From Paramoeba atlantica (lineage: Eukaryota; Discosea): a stretch of DNA of 64,000 bases. The notes under the pieces are model-generated. The model did no database searches. It was not told where the DNA came from and saw only the letters and a program-made list of their open reading frames with translations. The position numbers and the translations under genes were made by a program. The stretch is from positions 62,001 through 126,000 of the forward strand of contig CDRNVI010000143.1 of assembly GCA_977017575.1 (NCBI GenBank), given 5' to 3'. Positions 12,254 to 22,715 of this stretch are shown here, one piece after another (position 1 is the first letter of the stretch; each line of letters opens with the position of its first letter).

Positions 12254-13021
12254 CTATATCTTCAAAGGAGCCATTTTCGAAGAGTTCAAGGATAAGGGAG
12301 AGGGAGGGAGGAGTTTGTTGAAAAGAAGGTGGGCCATGAGAAGAAGGGCGGTGGGAAAGTTGTTGGGGAGGGGGAGCGAGAGGGGAGTGAGAGGGGGTGT
12401 GGGAAGGGAGGTGGTGAGGTGGGCTTGGGGGGGGGCAAATGAGGTGGATGGGAAGGAGGGTGGAGAGGTGTGTGAGGTGAGGGGTGAGATGGGGGAGGAG
12501 GAAAAGGGGTGATGGGATGGTTTTCTGTGCTGTTGTGGCATTGTGTTGAACAATAATGCATTTGACAGTGGTTACAGGAGATGTGGGAGCCAACTTCTGC
12601 TTTACCATTGCATTCAGGGTTGTTACATGAAGGGGGAGGGGTGCTGGAGGGATCGAGATCAGGATTAAGATTGAGATGCAGAGAGGGATAGGGAGTGGGG
12701 GAGGGGAGTGGGGAGGGAGGGGGGGAGGGAAGTGGGAAGGGAGGGTGGGAGGGAATTGGGGAGGGAGGGTGGGAGGGGGGATTGGAGGGAGAGCAGGGAG
12801 GGGAGGTTAGGGATGGGAGAGGTTGGGGGGGGGGGGGGAGGAAGAGGGTGACAGAGAGTTTGTGACTTCCTGTGGTGGGAAAAGGAGCAGAATGTAAGGA
12901 GGCACTTCTCGCATCGGGAGACTATTACTTTTTGGTGTTGGCCTCTGCATCTTTGGTATGAGCAATTGCCAAGGAATTTTGGAGGATGTGAAGTTGTCTT
13001 CTGGGCCTGAGGATTGTCCAT
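12254..13021 (-). pseudogene. LINE N-terminal region with two AN1/MYND-like zinc fingers and proline-rich spacers
   Basis: The frame starting at 13021 encodes CSYQRC (C-x4-C), then CEKCLLTFCSFSHHR and a terminal Cys, matching the spacing of an AN1 zinc finger (C-x4-C, C-x2-C-x4-C, His/His/Cys). About 400 bases further on (12635-12530, another frame) a second finger has C-x4-C, then CNHCQMHYCSTQCH and a His, with a MYND-like CxxC/YCSxxC pattern. Each finger is followed by a long proline/serine/histidine-rich low-complexity spacer, suggesting an ancient duplication of a finger-plus-spacer module. They lie on the same strand and upstream of the RT, so they are probably the nucleic-acid or protein binding N-terminus of the LINE, but a separate host gene fragment is possible. 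Confidence 0.5.
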
Positions 13022-13026
13022 TCGAT

Positions 13027-13562
13027 TTAGTTCTTTTTCTCTTTCTTTTCTGTTTCTTTCATTCTTTTCTTTTTCTGATTTTTCTCTTTCTTCCTCTTTT
13101 TTTCCATTCTTTTTCCTTCCTGTTTTTTTTCCTCCTCTATTTTCTTTTTCTTTTCATTCTCTTCCTTTCTTTTCTCTCTTTCTTCGTTGTTTCTGCTCCT
13201 GCTCTCTCGCTTTTTTGGGGTTCTCTTTGTCTTTTTCCTTCCTTTTCTCTTTCTCTGACCTCTTCTTTTTTTCCTTCTTTTTCTTTTTCTTGCTCTCCTT
13301 CTTGGCTGTGACTCTTTCTCCACTTGGCCTGAGTGAAGTTTTGGGAACTGAAAGTTTTCTGTGCTATCTGGTTTGAGGGTGCCCAGGATCGAGAGGTATG
13401 GCTGTGGCAATCTCGAAAATCTTTTGTTACATCAGGGGTGGGGAGCAGAGCTTTTGAAGGTGGGGTTTGAGAGGAAGAGGGGAGAGTGGGTATTGATTTG
13501 GATGAAGTGGGAAGTGATTGGTGGTGTGGTTGGTTTGTGGTTTGTTGTTTGTTGTTTTTCAA
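13027..13562 (-). CDS. Basic, Lys/Arg/Glu-rich frame, possible LINE N-terminus
   Basis: Two overlapping frames (141 and 127 residues) with a Ser/Pro/Gln-rich start and a highly charged RKRKRRKKRRGQRKRKGRKK-type tail. It precedes the AN1-like finger on the same strand within a few bases. Composition alone cannot show that it is translated; it is listed because it is contiguous with the LINE and because unlike pure tracts it has a compositionally mixed first half. Confidence 0.3.
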
Positions 13563-13990
13563 GGGGGAAAAAGTCTTTTTTTTTCCTCTTTTTTTCTTTT
13601 CTTTTTCTTTTGAAATCTCTTTTTTTTTTCCTTTCCTCCCCTCTCTCCTTTTTTTTTTTTTGTCTTTTTGTCTTTTTCACTTTGTTTTTGTTTTTCTTTT
13701 CTTTCTCTTTCATTCTTCTTCTCTCTTTTGGGATTTTTGAATTCTTTGTTTTTCTTTTGTCTCTCCTTTCTCCCTTTCTCACCACCACTCTTTCTCTCTT
13801 TCTAGAGTGCAAACATGCCCAAAGTTGTGCAGGTAGCACCATGACAAAGATTTTTTTCTTTTTTTGTTCTTTTGTTTTGGAGTTGAATTGTCCTGGCCCT
13901 TGAAATTGCTCAAAAAAATTGTTGTACAACTCTGATTAAGGCAGGTATTTCTTTCAATCCCCAAAATTCTTTTGGATTTTGAATTCAAAG
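13563..13990. other. T-rich tract and spacer, no gene seen
   Basis: 13563-13800 is T-rich/pyrimidine-rich on the + strand; 13800-13990 is mixed sequence without a supported frame. The 5' end of the upstream LINE probably lies in or near this interval. Confidence 0.5.
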
Positions 13991-13999
13991 ACCCTCTTC

Positions 14000-15540
14000 T
14001 TGAAACTGATCTTTTTTTTTTTTGAAAAAAAGACTCATGAAACCCATAAAGAAGCAATTCTTGAAAGTAGTGCAGGCTGAGTGTGAATATAGAACCAGAC
14101 CACAAAGCAATGACTTATGCTGGACCATTCATTGCTGTTCCTTCCTTGTTTGAGGAGAAATGGTGAAGACAATTAGAAAAGGCTTTAGACTGAAAAATTA
14201 TTAGAGAAGGACTGACCTCCTGGAACCAGTGATTGAAACATCGAAAATTGTGAATTGTTGTTGAACATTTTGTTTTGGATGAAAATGGTTGTTTTTCTTT
14301 ATTGGCCCCCAAATTTTTTGATAAAGTTGGACAATCTGCTTTTGTGGAAGTGGTGGGGAATTTTCTGGTGGTTTATGAAGTGGTCATGATTGAAACAAGG
14401 AAAGCCAACCTGCTTGTGGTTATTTTATTTGCTGCCCACCACACATCAAAGTGTTGGATGATCTTGATCTTTTTGTTGATAAAGTTTATCATTTGATTGA
14501 TCTTTCTGAGGAAATTTCATTTCATGACCTCCTTGCTTGCAAAGAAGACTGAGGAGGATGAGGAGAATGATGAAAAAGGAAAAGAAGAAGAGGAGGAGCA
14601 GGTAAGAACTTTTGAACTTGGTGTTGGTGGATTGCAATTCTCTTTCTTCCCTTGATATAGCCCAGAGAAATATTTCTCCTGCAATTTGAGAATTTTTCCG
14701 AATTTTTTTGAAAAAAGACTCTACTCTTCCATCACCAACCACAATCCAATAGATTTGTTGTGAAGGCAGCATCCAATCAAAATTAGAAGCACTACTATGA
14801 GTCCAAGAATGAAAATCCTCAACTCTCTCTTATGATGGAAGTTTATCACAAGGACAAAATCTTCTTTCTGTTGATATCCAGGGCAAAGGTAGGCATGTTA
14901 ATTTAGGTATTTGAGAAACAGTTGATCATGATGCCCTGTCAATTGCAAAGGATATTTTTTCTCTTTTAAATGGTCTTTAAAATCTAGCAAAGAAATTCTC
15001 TAAAACCCAGTCCTTTTCAGATTCTTTGAGCCTCTCTTCCTTTGAATCTGTGATGGGGGATCATACTCCTTCAAACCCAGCAGCAGTTGGAGAATTGAGT
15101 CAAATGGCTGGAAAAATCCTTCAGATTCTTGGTTGCCATGTCCATAAATGTAATCTTGTTGAAGAAGCTTTTTGAAAGGTCCTAATCAAAAACCTGTCTT
15201 CTTGAGTTGAACAGGTTGTTGATGATGATAGTTTTGATTGTGGTGGTGGATCTGACTTATTGATGAAGGCTCCAACAAGAGTGAAAAATATTCACTCTTT
15301 TTCACACTTTCTGTATCAACTTGGAAAACTTACACTGACTTCATTAAATAAGTATGGGCATTCTGAAAAATTTCAGGTCTGAACAGCACAACATAATTTT
15401 ATCCACCACCACCTCACACCTCTCCACTCAAATCAGTTTTTAGTTTATTCATACAATAGTTTGACTTGTTATCAAGACTTACACTATTAGAAAATGTTTG
15501 TAGGGAGTTGTTTGCCTTTTTCCACTTGAACATTTGAAAT
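14000..15540 (+). pseudogene. hAT-like transposase relic, copy A
   Basis: The + strand has many stops, but conceptual reading recovers blocks matching the relic on the - strand at 61.4-63.5 kb. Around 14853-15170 it reads GQNLLSVDIQGKG, then NLAKKFSKTQSFSDSLSLSS and LGCHVHKCNLVEEAF; the other copy has NLAKEFPETQEFVQSLSLSS and LGCFAHKCDLVEESF. Around 15420-15460 it reads LHSNQFLVYSYNS against LHSNRFLVYSYNA. The Cys/His (CxxH-x-CxL) block resembles the conserved CxAHxLNL motif of hAT transposases and the SNRF...Y block their TRF/W motif, so a hAT-like origin is likely but not certain. Frames at 14275-14496 and the adjacent 14440-14560 belong to the same coding remnant (DDLDLFVDKVYHLIDLSEEI) or to its neighbour. 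Decayed and non-functional. Confidence 0.5.
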
Positions 15541-15574
15541 AAAGAATGAACAAGAAATTATTAAAAGTGATTTT

Positions 15575-16366
15575 TTGAATATTAATTTTTTTGTAATTTC
15601 AATTTCTTAATTATGTTTTCATATTAAATAGAATGTTTTAATTTATTTTTTAATTTTATGATATGTTTTAAATTTATTTTTCATTTTAAAAATATTTTTT
15701 AAGTTGGTTCAATCAAATTTCTTAATTGTTTTGAATTGATGTATTTGATTTATTTTTTATTTTCTTTTTTTTTACATTAATTTTTTGTAATTTCAATTTC
15801 TTAATTATGTTTCCATATTGAATGTAATTTCTTAATTTATTTTCTGATTCTCTGATATTTTTAGAACTTATTTTTTAGATCTGTGATATTTTTTAAGTTG
15901 GTTCAATAAAATTTCTTAATTGTTTTTGGTTGATGTATTTGATTTATTTTTTGTTTCATTTTTTTCATATTATTTTTTTGTAATTTCAATTTCTTAATTA
16001 TGTCTCTATATTGAATGCAATTCTTTAATTTATTTTCTGATTCTCTAATATTTTTAGAACTTATTTTTCAGATCTGTGATATTTTTTAAGTTGGTTCAAT
16101 AAAATTTCTTAATTGTTTTTGGTTGATGTATTTGATTTATTTTTTGTTTCATTTTTTTCATATTATTTTTTTGTAATTTCAATTTCTTAATTATGTCTCC
16201 ATATTGAATGCAATTCCTTAATTTATTTTCTGATTCTGTGATATTTTTTGAACTTATTTTTCAGATCTATGATATTTTTTAAGTTGGTTCAATCAAATTT
16301 CTTAATTGTTTTGAATTGATGTATTTAATTTATTTTTTATTTTCTTTTTTTATCAAAAATTTTTTT
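15575..16366. repeat. AT-rich satellite, 193-bp period, about four copies
   Basis: The marker GTAATTTCAATTTCTTAATT begins at 15593, 15787, 15980 and 16173, giving spacings of 194, 193 and 193 bases. Each unit also shares TTTTTTAAGTTGGTTCAAT and a TTGATGTATTTGATTTATTT-like block. Copies 2 and 3 are most alike; copy 1 is most diverged and copy 4 differs at its end. No coding content. A nucleosome-scale AT-rich tandem repeat could be centromeric, a transposon-internal repeat, or simple satellite; it sits between transposon relics. Confidence 0.9.
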
Positions 16367-17580
16367 CTCTTTTTTAAATATTTAAAATCTTATTTTTTTC
16401 AAAAATATAAAAATTAAATTGAGAAAAATATTTTTTTTTTAGCCAAATAAAGAAAATTAGTTTTGTTTCTGAAATTGATTTTAGTTTTTTGTTTGTTTTT
16501 GTTGGTTTTTGTTTAATTGTTTCATTTCACCTAAATTCATTTTTAAGAATCTATTATCTTCTTTTACAAAAAAAAAAAAAAATCTTTTGTCTTTTTTGTT
16601 AAAGTAATTTCATTGTAAAATTTAAAACTTTTAGTTCATGAATACATTCTTTTTTATAAAACCTTTGAATGAGAAAAGTTAACTCTTTGTTAAACTTTAA
16701 TTAAGTAATGTTATTGTTTTTATGAAAAATTGATTTTTAATAATCCAAATGAAAAAGAATAAATAAAAACTTTCACAACTATAAGTTGTTTTTTTCAAAT
16801 TGACTAACAACAAAACAGAAAACTTTTCAAAACTTAGGGTAATCTGCTTTTTGGAGTGAAATCAAAGATATAAAAACACTTTACAAAGATTGAACCTTCT
16901 CAAATTGATAAAATTGTTAAGTATGTGTAAAAATGTAATGGAAACCAAGTTTCATTGATCCAAACCACCTTCAAAGATTGAATTAATACCACTTTCTCAA
17001 AAGCAATCTCTTTCACCTGAATTTATTTCTTTGTTTAGAGTGAAAAACAATTTTTTCTTATTGATTCAGAGTCACTTGAGGCAGAGAGGTACAGTTTGTT
17101 TGAGGAAAAGCTGAAACAAAATATAAAAAAATTGTAAGAAAAGATTGATGCTGCTCACTCTCAATTGATCATAAATATTAATGAAACTGATTTTAATTGC
17201 AAAAAAGATACTGAAAAACTCAAAGTTGTTTTAATATATAATTGCCCACATATATATTGTTCCTCTTGAAATGAATTCTATATCACTTTAATGCTTATAG
17301 TTGGTATTATTGGATGGAGTCTTTCAATTTTTGCAATTATCAAAACAATATTCTTTGTTTTAGACTTAAAGGTGATGTATAATTTCTTAGTGAATGAGTA
17401 GTATTATGTAATATTATTTTCATCACCAAATATCAATAATAAGTTATTTTCTTATTAAATTGATAAAATTCTTATTCTAAAAGTGATTATAAGATGTTGA
17501 TTTTTAGAGTTCAAAGATAATACCAAAACTCTTCTTATCTTAAATAGTTGTTTTGCTTATAGTGTTGCAAACCTTCAAGC
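16367..17580. other. Very AT-rich intergenic DNA, no gene seen
   Basis: A/T-rich sequence with T-runs, no frame above background and no repeated unit that I could detect. It separates the 193-bp satellite from the LINE relic on the - strand. Confidence 0.6.
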
Positions 17581-17581
17581 C

Positions 17582-19800
17582 TTAACTTGTAATTTCACAA
17601 AGTAATTCATTTAAAGCATAATTTTTTCTAGTGTGGGTTTTGAACATTGCCTTGGTAAGAATTATACAATCTTCAACAATCACAATCTTTTTTATCATTG
17701 ATTTAACACTTTGTATCCCTTTTAAGTAGCCTATAAATTCACCAATATTGTTAAAGCTAAGAGAAATGATTTCAAACCCACCACATATCTCTCTCTCTTT
17801 CCTGAAAACTGCAAAATCTGCACCCCCCAGATGAGGGCCTATATATCTTGAATCATTATAAAACATTTAAAAGCTTTTGAATTTAAAGCTTTTCTTCTTT
17901 TTAGATTCTTTTTTGATTTGAGTTTTTGGAGGCTAAAGAAGGATTTTATTCTTTCTCAGGATTTTTCTAACAATTTTCATAGTAGACTAAACTAATTTAG
18001 TTTCTTCTGCACACACTGTGAGCCACAAACTTAGCAAGGCAACACTCACCATAGAGGTTTCTTGCCTAGTAAGATACTTTGAGACAAGACCACATACATT
18101 TTTAGTTTCTTACCAATTGAGTACTTTCAGCAAAATACATTTCCTTCCTCTTGCTTGAAGAAAACCCTCAACCACAAAGCATTTTTCCAGTCAATGAGAT
18201 TATGACTCCTTTTCTCAGTGGCAGAGGCAACAACTTGAATCTTGGTTTGAGAAGTGAGACAATTTGTTTCTTGTAGATAGTTCTTTTATTAGAAATTTAA
18301 GTAAATTCTTCTTAAACTGAGGTTTAATTGCATGAACCAAGTTGTACACCACATACTCAGCTCTTCTTTTCCCCACATACAAGTCTTTGATTTCAATTGA
18401 AATCATTTGAGACATATTGGTATATGCAACACAAGTGGCCTGGCCAAACACAACTTTGGAAGAAAGGCTTTGGGCTGCAATGAAAGCATCCTTCCACATG
18501 GCTTCAATGGAGAGAGGACTCTAATAATCACTCTTCATTGGTGGACAAGAGGTGAAAAGAGCCCAGTTAAAAACAATAGGGTGATGTAGTTGAGGATTTG
18601 AGTCCAAAGAGGATAGCATAAAGTAAGAACAGAGGTTTTAGTGTTGGCATAGGCACCCAGAGCTGAGCAAATGGATTTCCACATCAAAGAGGTGATAGAT
18701 TTTAGGATCAACTTGAATCTCACTAAGTATTCCATACATGGAGTTAGATAGATATTGACCATCCTCACTCTTGAGTAAAAATTCCCACCTCTCTTTTTAA
18801 TTGCTGTTCCAACTTTCTTCATCTTTTGGACCACCTTCTCTCAATCTTTGAGAGAAGATAACCATTTATTCAATCTCACTCCCAGTTTCATCACCACAGT
18901 AATTGAGTCTTGCCATCTCAGACCAGGGGCCTACTGGTTTGTAAGACTCAGTGAGGATAAAGCACTTATTAAAGTTTAGTTTAGCTTCAGTTGCTTCTTT
19001 ATATTTCTTAAAGGTTGGAGTGAGAGAATTGATGGTTTCAGCTCTCTGAAGCACTATCCCCAAATCATCCATAAAGCCTGACAGATCTTGGAGGTTTGTG
19101 TTTCTTCTTCAAACTCACAAGGAGGATGTCAAACACAATCACAAACAATAGAAGGGAGATTGAGCATCCTTGTCTAACTCCTGTCCAGCTTTGGATTGAT
19201 TCTTTGGTGCCTGCCCTCTTGGATTCACTAATATTTAGCAGCCAGGTTACATATTCACAAAGGACTTTCTCAACAACATAGATTGCTTGAGGGGAGCATT
19301 TAGACCTTTGAGAATATGAAGGAGTGCATCACAATTCACATAATCATATGTTTTGCAAAAGTCTGTTTGGAGGAGAGTCACATCTTTTCCCTCTGCCAAA
19401 GCTTTGTAAAAAGAGTTATATACTGATTCTACTGCTTCATCAATTGATCTCCTGAAAATTCATAATTTCACCTGCTTGTTGAATTAATTCTACTCACATA
19501 TCAAAGTACTTCTCTTGTGTTGCCTTATACAAAAAGAAGGGAATACCATCAGGTCCTGTGCTGGTGTTGTTGGTTCTCTGAAGTAGTTTATCGACTTTCT
19601 TCCTGTCCACATCATGTTTCTCAACTGGAGGGAAATGAAGTTGGTGGTCAGCAATCAGTTCATCAAGAGAATCTTTGTTATATGGTCTTTCTGTGCTGAG
19701 AAAACCCTCCCAAAAATCCTTAATTGCTTTTTTAACCACATTATCATTATGAAAGATCACCCCATCCATGATTACATGTTGTTTTTAACAAAAAGATGAA
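17582..19800 (-). pseudogene. Second LINE relic: reverse transcriptase of a non-LTR retrotransposon
   Basis: Broken into several frames but with RT motifs in the right order on the - strand: STGPDGIPFFLYK (~19560-19525, the fingers motif), TDFCKTYDYVNCDALL (motif A, ~19370), GVRQGCSISLLLF (motif B, ~19180-19145), FMDDLGIVLQ (motif C with MDD in place of ADD, ~19070), then KLNFNKC. Further on, the frame ending at 18215 finishes with CCLCH followed, beyond stops, by ES..H....C, the C-terminal CCHC knuckle common in LINEs. The endonuclease domain is not visible upstream. It differs in sequence from the LINE at 8.4-13.6 kb (GVRQG versus GVQQG, no restriction-like endonuclease), so it represents another clade. 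Multiple stops and frameshifts: inactive. Confidence 0.75.
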
Positions 19801-19952
19801 GACCATCTTTGCTTCAAGTTAACAGCTCTGTCAGGTCTGTTTGAATGAGTGTATAGTGGTGTGGTTCTACAAATTGACTTCTAGTTGAATGTTTGTTCAA
19901 AAAGAAACTATATTTTTTTGGAAATGAACATCATTTTATTGGTTGAGGGGAG

Positions 19953-20255
19953 ACTAGAGTGATATTTTTTCTTGAAATTGTCAAGGGAAAGTTCCATCCT
20001 CTTGAAATTCCTGAAATGGGCTTGTTCAAGTTTCAACCTTTATCAGGTTTTGGAGTGAAAACTGTTGGTTTAATGCTTTACATGAGAGTGAGCTTAAGCT
20101 GCACTTGCAATCATAGTGTTTTTAGGATTGAAGTGACTTCAAATATTTCTTTTGAGCCTTTAAAAAAAAATCTGATGTTATATCCATATGTTCACTCTTG
20201 TGGTCTCTTTTCTGATTTGTTTGTTTTTTGGTTGAATGAAGATGGTGAAGGTTGA
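19953..20255 (+). pseudogene. piggyBac-type transposase fragment
   Basis: The first ~45 codons encode VIFFLEIVKGKFHP and GFGVKTVGLML, nearly the same as VIFFLEIVEGKSHP and GFGAKTVGLML in the longer piggyBac relic at 22.7-25.2 kb, where they lie between the first and second catalytic Asp. The rest of the frame (to 20255) is not alignable. A short, isolated remnant of the same transposon family, in opposite orientation. Confidence 0.7.
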
Positions 20256-20594
20256 AGAAATGGAACAAAAAAGAAAAAGAAAAAGGAAAAAAAGTGTGTG
20301 TTTATTATTCTTTTGATGATTAAATTGTTTGATTTGAAAGAAAAGGTTATGTATAGAAGTTGAAGGTGATGATGTTGTGAAAGGGAAAAAAAGAACCTGT
20401 TTTGTTGATTGATCCAAACAGAAACTCTTTCACTAGAGACTCCCATTCCTGGATGTATTCTCAGTGATCTTGACTTGACACTGATTGTTTGAAGAAACTC
20501 TAATTCAAGTTCTTCTTCTTCTTCTTCTTTATTGTCTGGGTTAATGCAACCTGATGTAAGCTCATAAAGAAAACACTGATCACAGTAGTCTTCA

Positions 20595-20900
20595 GTGTTT
20601 TTGGCTGAACATTGGAAAACTTTTGAAAGTGAAAGGAATTGGCCAAAGACACAACATTTGGTCCTCCCTCATCTCAACTTATGGCAACATATAGCTTTTG
20701 AAATGTTCTCAAGTAATTGCATGAACCTGGTCCAGTGGTTTGCTCAATCTGACCAAACCCCTCCACCACCCAAAAGGAAAAGAGAAGAGGAAATTGACCT
20801 CCAAGCAGCAAAAAAGCAAATGCTGACACAACTCAATGAAATGATTGAGAATTGTAAGGACCTTAATGAACTCAAAAGAAAATTGGACAAACAAAAATGA
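20595..20900 (+). CDS. Unrecognised 101-residue frame with a charged helical C-terminus
   Basis: The frame has ordinary composition, with a Pro/Lys/Arg stretch (PPPPKRKREEE, a possible nuclear localisation signal) near residue 55 and a predicted coiled coil over the last 35 residues (KKQMLTQLNEMIENCKDLNE). No family recognised. It sits among transposon relics, so it may be the end of a decayed transposase rather than a host gene; no start context or upstream exon could be assigned. Confidence 0.3.
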   Translation: MFLAEHWKTFESERNWPKTQHLVLPHLNLWQHIAFEMFSSNCMNLVQWFAQSDQTPPPPKRKREEEIDLQAAKKQMLTQLNEMIENCKDLNELKRKLDKQK

Positions 20901-22715
20901 TTCAACTGTTACTGTTCATCATGAGCAAGATAACAGTTTCACTCTCATCATTGGAGATCTGGAAAGAGATTTATTTTGAAACTTTGCTCCCCTGCTCAAA
21001 CCAAACAAAAATTATCAGAAAACATGAGTCAACTTGCTTCCTCAACAAACAGTCATCATTTTGGGTCTGAGGTGTTGCATGGGTCAACTTGTTCTCCAGT
21101 GTGCACTCCAAGAGCCCACATCACTCAAGGCTTCAAGATTGGCCAAAACACTGAGTATGCAATTGATAGGTCAACTTTGTATAAGACATTTATTAATGCA
21201 TCAATGGGTCAACTTTCAATTTCAGTTTCAAACACCAGGCCACTTGAGTGGTGATGCTCTCACTGAACCTTATCTGGAATGGAGGAGGATGTTGAGTGCA
21301 CACACCCATGCCAAAACCAAATGTAGGGCACAAAAGAGTCACCCAAAAGATTAATGCTTTATCTGAGCAAGACTTAGTTTGAATAACTGATGAACAAACT
21401 CCTAAGGAGAGGGGTAAGGACAAGCAGAGATATTGGAGAGGAAACAAAGCAATAGACTTGAATTGAACAAATGGCTGATTCATTTTGTAAACAAATGAGA
21501 AATCTTCTCTTGAATGGAATATTACCAGAATCAAAAATAGAAGCAAAGAATAATCAATTTTGAATTTCCAATTCTGTGTCCACAAGTTCATCTTGCATGA
21601 TTTGACATCTTTAAAGTAAATTAAAAACCAGAAGAGAAGAAGGCAAAGAAGAAAGAAGGGGTAAGACAAGAGTGGATGAGGGGCAAAATGGGGCGCACAG
21701 GAGATGGACAAAAAGTGCACACATCATCAGAAGGAATGCAATATCTCAAAAGATATCCTTGATCAAAGAATCTAAGCACTTTCTGCACCTAAAAAGCACT
21801 CTTGTACCTCATCATTGTAGTCACCATGATCAAATTCATGCAACATGGTGTGGAAGACCAGCTTGTGGAATTAATGAGGGGAATAGAGGGAAATGGAGAA
21901 AGAGAATTTAGGACTTGAGAAAGAAATAAAAGAGAGAGAAAGACACATGAGAATGGAAAGGATGAGAAAGTGAAATTTGATTTAGGAGAAATCTTCAATC
22001 CTATCAACAAGAACAGAAGAAAATGATTCTCTAACACCAACTTTAGGAAATCCAAGGATCTTGAGAGGTGGACATTATCAAATAAGAAGGTTCAAGGAGA
22101 TTTCAAAGAAAGTGATGAAGAAATATGAACCCAAGAAGAGCAGACTAGTAATGCCAATCAGCTCAGTTGGCCAAAAGGATGAATATTTCCCCCCTTAATA
22201 AGGGTCACTGAGATCCTCAGGGGATGCAAGGGGGGGTTTGAATATTGAGACCTTTTGTCAAGCCACCTTTTGGGCAGTTAAGAGGAAGCAGCCAAGAACC
22301 TATTTGAATGTTGAATTGGCCCAATTGGTTCAGATTGCAATCAGAAAGAAAAGAAGATGGAAGATTGAGATCAAGATAAATAAGGGGGGGGGTTTTGGAG
22401 TTGGCTTAAGAAACTTTACTCCAAAAGGGGAAGAGACCAAAACCAAGGATAATCAAGAAGGATAAACAATGGAAAAGAAGGCCAGAGAAAGTACTCAAGA
22501 AGTATGCAAAGGAACAGGACAAAGAGGAGACTTCACCAACAGCAGCATCTCCAGCCTTTTTGTACCAAAGAGAAAGATTGATCTGAAATATGTGAACCAC
22601 ACAGCACAAAAACTGTGAGACTCTGGGAAAAATGTTTCACCATCTTCCAAAAGAAAAGAAAAAACCAGAAAAAAAGAAAAAACCAGAAAAACCAGAAAAA
22701 AAACAAATAAAATTG
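20901..22715. other. Intergenic, unresolved relic sequence
   Basis: Mixed-composition sequence with short frames on both strands, none with a recognisable domain. A CCCCCC/GGGGGG-type run occurs near 22231 and 22386. It may be decayed transposon DNA; I cannot assign a family. Confidence 0.4.

Larger units (their letters stand above)
8418..13560 (-). mobile_element. Non-LTR retrotransposon (LINE) of restriction-like-endonuclease type, degenerate
   Basis: On the - strand the order is: basic Lys/Arg-rich segment (~13560-13030), AN1-like zinc finger (~13000-12850), proline-rich spacer, second MYND/AN1-like finger (~12635-12530), proline-rich spacer, RNase H-like fragment (~11956-11750), reverse transcriptase (~11410-9900), cysteine-containing linker (~9450-9290), restriction-like endonuclease motif (~9150-9060) and a C-terminal helical region ending at 8433, directly followed by poly(A). 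The 3' limit (8418) is set by the poly(A) run; the 5' limit is a guess because no target duplication could be found. Several frameshifts and stops show it is not currently functional. Confidence 0.75.

Noticed and set aside
15593..16366. CRISPR-like array
   Set aside because: Units are contiguous 193-bp tandem copies with no short repeat/spacer alternation, and the genome is eukaryotic.
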